A program made the position numbers and the translations under genes. 64,000 nt of DNA from Coprinellus micaceus (taxonomy: Eukaryota; Basidiomycota; Agaricomycetes; Agaricales; Psathyrellaceae). The notes beneath the pieces were generated by a model that saw only the letters and a list, made by a program, of their open reading frames with translations, was not told where the DNA came from and did not search any database. Shown one piece after another: positions 57,056-64,000 of the stretch (its first letter is position 1; each line of letters starts with the position of its first letter). Location of the stretch: positions 1,116,001 to 1,180,000 of the forward strand of contig OX596339.1 in assembly GCA_951394405.1 (NCBI GenBank). The letters are read 5' to 3'.

Positions 57056-57477
57056 TAAGATAAATGAAACCCAAAGCACAGATATGCGTCACTCAACGCT
57101 CAAAGAAACGAAACGCAGTTAAGGAGGGCGTGCATACTGGCTATCTTGAAAACTGAAGTGTTTATAATCTCGCGACGAACGAGGAACCATCGGGGACCGA
57201 GACGGACAAGTGCGCCTATGCGATGGCCAGCATTCAAACCATGCCGCGGTTCCTAGCTCAAAAATATTACTTAAAGTTACTAATATAGGTCAGTAGTCTA
57301 TGTTCAACCAAGCGTAATATCCACAAGTGTTCACGCTATTTTATACCCAAAATCCGGAGTCACGGTCGGCTTGTCGCATATTCGGCATTTGCCGGGGCCA
57401 TCATGAACCGGACCAACGGGATGGTCGTTGTTGAGCAACTTGTCCTCAACGTCCACGACGTCCTTCAGGGTCTTGCG
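57056..57477. other. Intergenic: promoter of SDHAF3
   Basis: AT-rich spacer between the foldback repeat and the SDHAF3 start. TTTTATACCC near 57341 could serve as a weak TATA-like element. Nothing else seen. Confidence 0.35.
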
Positions 57478-58032
57478 ATGCGGGGGTCATTGGTCAGGCT
57501 CGCAGAATCTCTCTCGCACAAGGCTCTGTCAGATGCCAGTGCTTCCCTGCTCCCACCCACCCCGTAAGTGTTACTTTCCAAATTCACGACAGCTTGGCGC
57601 TTATTTCTAGGTTATATCGCCGGATTCTGCGGTCGCATCGTTACTTGCCACGCGAGATGCGGTCTTTGGGAGACGACTACGTGAAAGCAGGTAGGCACAC
57701 ATACCGTGTCTGTATTGGTTGGACTTCGAAAGCTCACGGCGATATCCCAGAATTCCGCCGACACCAGAAGATATCGAACCCTGTTCACATAATGGGGTTC
57801 TTGTCACAGTGGAAGATGTATCTCGACGAGATTCCTGCTGGACCCGAGGGGGCCGGGTATAGGGGAAGGAAGTTGGACTCTACGAAGTTCGAAAAGGTGC
57901 GTGGTCTTTCTGTCAGTCTTCTTGCGCCTAACCTGGCTGTAGATGTCGAGTGAACAGTTGGGTCAACTGTACGAGTTCATGCAGGCCACCAAGGAGCTGT
58001 ACCCACCTGTAAATCCTGGCACCAAGCAATAA
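57478..58032 (+). CDS. acn9: Succinate dehydrogenase assembly factor 3 (ACN9/Sdh7), 133 aa
   Basis: Exons 57478-57563, 57611-57690, 57751-57896 and 57943-58032 give 133 residues. The mitochondrial LYR-motif protein helps mature the iron-sulfur subunit of succinate dehydrogenase. The LYR motif is intact ([18 protein letters not shown] near residue 28), followed by [31 protein letters not shown] and [13 protein letters not shown], the full family layout. The N-terminal ~25 residues may act as a matrix targeting sequence. The ATG at 57478 was chosen because upstream ATGs in the same frame would make an untypically long leader; a start at 57421 cannot be excluded. Confidence 0.93.
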
Positions 58033-58491
58033 TGATCATATTCAATACGATAGAACCGTGGAATGGGGCCGTGCCAGTGGTGCGAATCGCGTATTCGGGG
58101 GCAGGTGTGCATTTCTTGGGGCAAGTGTGCAGTGGTAAGAATTCACGGTCGCCTCAGCTTAGCGTTGGTGAGTACCTCGAGCGAGTGTCTTCTCTAGTAG
58201 ACAGGTGCTCATCTCGGAGCCCAGTTACGTGCATTCAGCTGTGGCAGCATCCGCCAATGGTATGCCTCTGCGGACAGCGATAGAGGCCCGTATGACCTAG
58301 TACCTGCCTCTATTGCTCCCAACGTTTTAAGTGCGAAGGCCGGCACAACAGTCCGACTGCATCGTATCACATGGTCTCTACCCAAGCTATTTCGAACTAG
58401 GGTTGGTCATGGGATCTAGCGAGTTCCTAGTCTATAAAACAAGTATTCTCCCTGAGAAGACCGTCCTCCGATCCGCCTTTCACCCACCACC
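58033..58491. other. Intergenic: cyanase promoter
   Basis: 459 bp between SDHAF3 and cyanase, both on the plus strand. A TATA box is listed separately; no other element recognised. Confidence 0.4.
58433..58439 (+). promoter_or_regulatory. TATA box of cyanase
   Basis: TATAAAA in the context AGTCTATAAAACAAG, 59 bp before the ATG at 58492. Confidence 0.6.
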
Positions 58492-59362
58492 ATGTCTGCC
58501 GTGAGTCCGGTCGCCTCGAACCCGCCATCTAACCCACTCGGCAACAGACCATCTCGTCCAACGTTGCCCCCTACGCCGACCTCCCACCAGTCAACGTTGC
58601 TCTCTTTGAAGCCAAAGCTCGGAAGGGTACGTAGATGACCTCGCCTATATCCCACGTTGTGCTAACGACGACGACACGAAGGCCTCACGTTCGCGGATAT
58701 TGGCAAGGTCCTCAACCGCGACGAAGTATGGGTAGCGGCTGCTTTCTATGCTCAGGTGCGTGGCGTGGAAGAGGCGATAAGATAAGACTCTATACTAATG
58801 ACGACTCTGTAACTAGGCGAAATTCAATGAAGAAGAAATCGCGAAGCTTACTGAACTGTTTGGGTTTGATAAGAACCACATTGCAAACGAGCTAGGAACA
58901 CATTGGTGGCCGAACCGTGGACTGGGTGAGATGCCCCCCAAGGATCCGGTTATCTACAGGCTTTACGAGGTGCGTGACGATTCGGGTGTTGAAGGATGGG
59001 GGGAATGCTCAAGTAGCTGGGCAGGGCGTCATGGTCTATGGGCAATCCATCAAGGTGAGTATTTCATGCACCCACTGTGAATCAAGCAGTTGCTGAGATA
59101 CTCGACTCCAACGCAGGCTGTTATCCATGAGAAGGTGCATCTTGCCTTCCCTGCTTCCCATTCCCAAAGGTTGACCGTGGCTGGCTGCAGTTTGGCGATG
59201 GTATAATGTCGATGATCAATTGCGACGTTCGCGTTGAGAAAAAGGAGGACCCTGCTGGGGATCGCGTTGTCTTGACCTTCGAGTATGTGGCGCCCCGTTT
59301 CACGAGCAACGATCCACTGATCCACTCACAGCGGAAAGTTCTTACCATATTCTCAGTGGTAA
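58492..59362 (+). CDS. cyn1: Cyanase (cyanate hydratase), 161 aa
   Basis: Eight exons: 58492-58500, 58548-58626, 58682-58755, 58817-58969, 59025-59054, 59117-59134, 59191-59282, 59332-59362. Cyanase turns cyanate and bicarbonate into carbon dioxide and ammonia (via carbamate), detoxifying cyanate and giving usable nitrogen. Length matches the family. The N-terminal helix-turn-helix-like part (GLTFADIGKVLNRDEVWVAA) and the catalytic domain (IYRLYEGVMVYGQSIKAVIH, FGDGIMSMINCDV) are complete. The catalytic Arg, Glu and Ser (in YR, LYE and IMSMI) are present, as is the usual end FLPYSQW. The first exon codes only Met-Ser-Ala. Cytosolic. Confidence 0.96.
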
Positions 59363-59745
59363 AAGATGTATGCAGTCATTCAACCCCAGAAATGATCAAT
59401 ATTCGAACCTTGCCTTCTATCCCAAAACACGGATTTCCCAGCTGAACCTGCGTAATCATCTCCCTCAAAGTGGTTTGCAGCCCGCCTTGCATGAGTAAGA
59501 GAGCGGGTCCCTAATCAAACCGGTGCGTTCCTTGGCCACATTTTGAAAGCCACTGCTAATATTTCGAACGCAGCCGACTCTCAGAGCGGCCTGAACCCAA
59601 TGTTCTCCTAACCAGTCCTTCTTATAAGACCTTCACACCCGTTGCATCCACCCCCTCCTGAAGTCTCACATTGGACCCCCTTACTTCCCACCCAGGATTG
59701 CCCTCGGGAAACTAGGCGCCAAGTACCGAAGGCTCCACTGGCAAC
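59363..59745. other. Intergenic
   Basis: Cyanase 3' UTR and upstream region of the next gene, both on the plus strand. TTCTTATAAGACC near 59616 may be a TATA-like element for the 59746 gene. Confidence 0.35.
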
Positions 59746-62537
59746 ATGTCGCAATTTCTTGCCGCCAAGCCTCCTTCGCTGGGCCACGTTACAGTCTCCC
59801 AGTATAGCGCCCCGGACGCATCTTCCTCTGCTTCGTCGTCTCTGCGCTCCCATGCGTCGTCCCTATTCGACAAGATTACGCCAACGTCGACAACTTCGTT
59901 CGGATCGGAGTCGCCTCCTTCGACGCCGCTGCCTTCTCCCGTTGAAGAGAAAAAGGAGCTGGAACTACCAGTGGAACCTGCTGTCGAGGGCACGGACTTG
60001 ATACTGGAGTTGGAACTTGGGTTCACCTTCGACGGGCACGAACATGAACATGCTGGCGACACCTCGGTGATGCCTCTCATCGACTACGCACCAGACCACA
60101 GCGTTGACATCAATGCGATTACGCCGGAGTCGATGGAGCTGGTGATGCGGTTGCAGGATCTGGGGTGTGAGTTGGATGCCGGGACTTTGTTGAATAATAT
60201 ATCGAGTGTGAAGGGGAAGGGTAGGGCGCCGGTATACGAGGCACCCACATGGGATGTTCCTGTGGATGGAGCAGAGGATTGGTTGGCGTTCATTCAGACT
60301 ATTGTGAGTGAAGAATCCCGTCCATACCGTCTCCATCGCCACGATACTCACCAAACGGGTTATGGCGTTTCTTCAGATGCCCGATTTCGATGTGATTGCC
60401 CATAAGCACATTTTCGACGGCTCCTCGAGCCCTATCAGGTCCGATACCCCTCCACCTCCCGCACCACGCCTCCAGGCTACTCAGCTACCACTGGATGATA
60501 TACCCGAAATGTCCTTGTTGGACCCGTTCCCAGCCATCGGTGAGCAGGTTCCTGACTTCGCGGCGTCGTTGAAGGCTGCGGATGTGCCTAGTTCTGCTTG
60601 TGGGGCCCAAGCTGTGACAACCCCGGCTTCTCTGCTGTTTGGGATCCAGCCCGAGCCTGTGAGCATGCTGGTGCAGATGCCGGCCTTTGGGTATTATTCC
60701 GGTCCTGGGATCGATGGGTGCGTTCTCTCGCTGGTTCATCTTTTGCGCTGGGTTTGACAAGGTTGTGATAGGAAATCCACGTTCTACGGTTCCCCAGATG
60801 GAAGTCAAGCCACGCCAAAGCAAGCGGAATACACTCCGACCCCTCGTACGGATGGCGCCTTTGGAGGGAATGGTAATTAGCTCATTCATTTCAACCCACC
60901 CGTCTTACTCACATTAAACTCTTCTTTGTGGGTCCATAGGTGTGATACCCGGCAATAAACTGGAGTTCGGTATCGATCTAAGCACCCCGGAATTGTATCA
61001 AGTCATGCACGAGGGGTTCTCAGCGTCCAAGTCTTTGCTGGATATGGCGTTGGATTTGCCGAGCGGGCCTGACGCGTTCTCTTCGTGTCCTGAAAGAGAC
61101 TCGTTGAAGATGGTGGCGAATTTGGGGCCACAGTGTGCTCCACCCCTGGATCTACCAACCTGGGATATGGAATCGCTGAAGATGATGTCGAACGGCGGCT
61201 TCGGGTCTCAAAGTGCCCCATCTCTACCGAGCTGGGATATGCACTCACCTCTTCCACCTACCCCACTGTGCCCGACACTCCAATCTGCCAACACCCCTTA
61301 CGCAGTCTCCCTGGGTTCGGGCATTCCAATGTCCTACTCTCAGTCGTCCTCGGTGATCATCACGACGACGGATACCCAGTCTCAGATCGTTCAGGTAAGC
61401 CCCCTTCCCGTTCCCCGGGATCACTTTTCTCTGCCCAAAGGTCTCATTTCCTCACAGAGCTCCAGCACCGTATCAGTCTTACAACATTCTGCATCTCAGT
61501 CTTCCCTGCACTGCGTCCTACAGCCTGCCACCGCGACTGCGCACGCGCAACTGCCCATCATGCAGAATCATATAGCTCTTCCATCCCAGCCTCATGTCGG
61601 TCTTTATCTACCTTCTTAATGCACACTCGGTTGTTGATTATGGATCCTGTTTTGGCGGGTGACCTTGCAGGAGCTTAAGGCCACGGCGAAAATGACGGTT
61701 TTGCCAAGGGATCGTGACACTCGTCCCGGTCTTGAGCTCGGGAAGGCAGTGAACGTGAACGCCACGGATGAGTTTGATGGGCTTGTGGAGGAGATCTGTG
61801 AGCTTCTAGTTTCGGAGAAGGTACATTGAGTGCAGACTTGTTCTGAAACGAATCACTGACCACGATGGGTCTGTCACAGACTGCAGACAATGTTGAACTC
61901 TATCTGGAGGATCTCACGTATCAGTTACAAATGAGGCTTCGGGAAAGCCAGGCCGAGCCGATACACCAAGAGACAATGGTGCATACAAAGGAACTTTCCA
62001 ATGGGTACATATCGCGCCGCCGTGGGCGCAAAATCCGCCAACACCGCGTTTTTTCGATGCCATCCACACCGCAGAAACCCACCTCTCTGGTGCCTTCAAG
62101 GTCGTACTCTCGTTCGGTGTTCCACTGGCCGACCGGATCCTCTTCCTCTGTTTCCATTGACCGGGAAGCTGCCCGCGGAGGCCCCCGCTACGCTGGGTCC
62201 ACTCATAAGAAAGGACGGGTTCCTTTCCTATCACCAAAGGTCGCGGGGTCGAGCCCAGATACAAACTTGTCGCGATCGAGCTTAGGCATGTCTCCGAGTC
62301 GTCCGAGGCTGGTGAGTGTTTTACTCGACCTAACCCAACGTACCGTTGAATAATTTCCGCATTTCATCTTAGCCCAAGGCATTGGACGGGGGCCGCGACG
62401 GCGCGTCTGTGATTGCTCGAACACCGAGTGAAGGATGCGTGAAGGAAGGTCTGGAAAGTCGTGGTGGCCGGGTTTCGGCCCCCAAAAAGAAGCGTATCGC
62501 TGCGTACTTCAAATCTTTCCTCGCTTCGTTGAGTTGA
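59746..62537 (+). CDS. Unknown Ser/Pro-rich protein (779 aa)
   Basis: Model of eight exons: 59746-60303, 60377-60717, 60772-60872, 60940-61394, 61458-61595, 61671-61820, 61880-62311, 62373-62537, in frame to 779 residues. The donor at 61596 (GTCGGT) is the weakest junction; without that splice the protein would end at 61619. No known domain. Most of the chain is Ser/Pro/Thr-rich, with a His/Glu cluster (DGHEHEHAGD) near residue 105. A predicted helical stretch (GLVEEICELLVSEK|TADNVELYLEDLTYQLQMRL) spans exons 6-7. The tail is basic then amphipathic (PKKKRIAAYFKSFLASLS) and could carry a nuclear-localisation or membrane-binding signal. Function unknown. Confidence 0.6.
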
Positions 62538-64000
62538 GCACTGCGGTGCCAACCAGCAATTGTCTGCCCTGGCGTCTATTTGAGCCTTGGCCTGAATCCG
62601 TTTCTCCGAATGCACCGTGTTTTTCTCCCGATACAGCACCCCGGAGTCCGGATTGAATGTGTGTATTTCATCTTCTTGGTTTATATATGACACTGTGCGT
62701 AACAACCTACATATCTCAGGGTGACGGCACCTGGAATACCAGGAAGTTATCAGCGTTCACGAACGTATGAGGAAGGTCAGAACCCGTTCAGGTGGTCGTT
62801 GTTCCCTTATGACGGGAAGCGAAGAGCAAGCGGCGCCCGAATCCGCCGGCCCAGATAGGGACGAATTCGATTATCAAAGCAAACGTGTACCTGTCTCTTG
62901 TCCTCGACCACCCTCCCACCACCACCACCACCACCACCACCACCACCACTCCTGACCTTCTGTCAGCGAGGAGTCTGTTTTTGCCACCTTTCGAGGCGTA
63001 ATCCGACGTGATATGAAACGCGATGCCGCACGGCTCCACCTTGACTCGTCAGAGCCAACATTCCGCTGCTGTCGCCAGTACGAGAGGCCTCGACCACAGA
63101 ATCAATACGATCTGGAGGCAACTTGGAACGAAAGGCAATCGCTTCCTGATGGTGGTAACCTGCGCCCTTCGGCTAGTGCCGTGGAAGGTTCCCCAGGTTG
63201 GGTCGCGGACTACCAAGTCCTCGAGCTTCCGACCCTGGCGATCAACAGGCGCCACGGGGGAGGCTAGGAAAAGGCTATGATCACCATCCACGATGCACGG
63301 CAAGGCATTCAGAATTGGACATGATCATCTTCACCGCAGCTGTGGCACACAATATAGCCAAATGGCAATTTCATTTCCCGGCTCTCTCTTTCTGTCGTCC
63401 TAAAACCCAAAAATCTAGGCCATGTGTCGCCCTTGCTACTTTTACATTGGATAGTTCTGACGCTTGTCGTGCCAGGTCGCCGTTCGGGCAGGACTAGTAG
63501 CCCTCCGTACAGCCGAAGCACGCGACGGCTCCGGGGCACGATCTTATACAGCCATGGACAATATGGAAGCGGATTGTCCGAAAGGTCTTGTTCTCTAACT
63601 CCGGCGGGTGACTTGGAGCACTCCTCAAATATCGAGCAACGAGGTCGATCGTTTAACGCCACGTGCAGGGGCGACCACCTCGCCATACGTTTTCATACCG
63701 TTTGACCCTTTTCTGCACCCCTCGAACACGAGGTACAGACCTTGGCCTAGGCTGTTTGTGCTTGGCCGCTTGTGCCTGCAATTGGAACGCCCGTAGACGC
63801 AATGTGATCGCGTATAAAGCGTCTGCGGGCAGGGGCGAATTCAGACCCTTTCCTCACTTCATTCGTCTGCTGGATCAGGCCTTTCTCGCATCCTATCGTT
63901 TGATATGCACGACGAAGCCTTGGGGCCGGTCCTCTCTGCATGTACAGTAGGGGTGTTTCTCTTCGGCGTGCAGACGATTCAAACCCTGACATATTACGGG
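62538..64000. other. Gene-poor right edge, 1.5 kb
   Basis: No gene model is supported. A minus-strand ATG frame at 63309-63686 (125 codons, ending with CHSCGEDDHVQF) is the longest candidate but has no recognisable family. A (CAC)11 microsatellite lies at 62917-62949. Confidence 0.35.
62917..62949. repeat. (CAC)11 microsatellite
   Basis: Eleven uninterrupted CAC units (33 bp) in a stretch without a supported gene. A small open frame across it would read as polyhistidine but is probably not translated. Confidence 0.9.

Noticed and set aside
62917..62949. CRISPR-like repeat
   Set aside because: It is a simple trinucleotide run without spacers, in a eukaryotic genome.
62767..62955. Small polyhistidine-ended open frame
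   Set aside because: It results from the CAC microsatellite and has no splice or homology support.
63309..63686. 125-codon minus-strand ATG frame with CHSCGEDDHVQF end
   Set aside because: One CxxC pair and no splice partners are too little to support a gene; kept only as a remark on the right edge.

Overview
The window looks like nuclear DNA of a filamentous basidiomycete, most likely an Agaricomycete. Genes on both strands are cut by many short introns (mostly 45-75 nt, GT...AG), spacing is about one gene per 3 kb, proline/serine-rich low-complexity tails are common, and several proteins match families typical of that group. I rebuilt 22 protein-coding gene models by joining exons by hand. 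Each joined frame was checked for length, phase and, where the family is known, conserved motifs. No rRNA, confident tRNA or CRISPR array was seen.

Layout. 1-20 kb: tail of an F-box/LRR-like gene, a very long arrestin-fold protein, a serine-rich unknown protein (-), a small inverted-repeat transposon (8644-9066), COA6 (-) diverging from a TBC Rab-GAP, ERV41, and a monocarboxylate-transporter-like MFS protein (-). 20-35 kb: a 2 kb gene-free stretch, a TPR protein, two tandem formamidase genes with the same 18-exon structure, an unknown coiled-coil protein and a C2H2 zinc-finger protein. 35-55 kb, all on the minus strand: homogentisate 1,2-dioxygenase, a dihydroxyacetone-synthase-like transketolase, a DAL5-type anion permease, a DUF1479 oxygenase-like protein, a divergent beta-tubulin, a kinase, and an AT-hook/cysteine-rich protein. 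55-64 kb: a roughly 690 bp foldback repeat, SDHAF3/ACN9, cyanase, a serine-rich unknown protein, and a gene-poor right edge.

Functional reading. Housekeeping functions are scattered: Rab regulation, ER-Golgi cargo receptor, two mitochondrial respiratory assembly factors, tubulin. Between 25 and 59 kb there is also a loose concentration of catabolic genes acting on small nitrogen, one-carbon or aromatic compounds: two formamidases, homogentisate dioxygenase, a transketolase of the formaldehyde-using type, an organic-anion permease, a DUF1479 protein and cyanase. Four of these genes have a clear TATA box 50-90 bp before the start codon. Whether they are co-regulated cannot be told from sequence alone.

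The most unusual signals are: a 3-nt micro-exon in the transketolase, micro-exons in beta-tubulin and homogentisate dioxygenase, a beta-tubulin with Leu at the position of the benzimidazole-critical Glu198, an ERV41 ending in a di-lysine signal, and two inverted-repeat elements.
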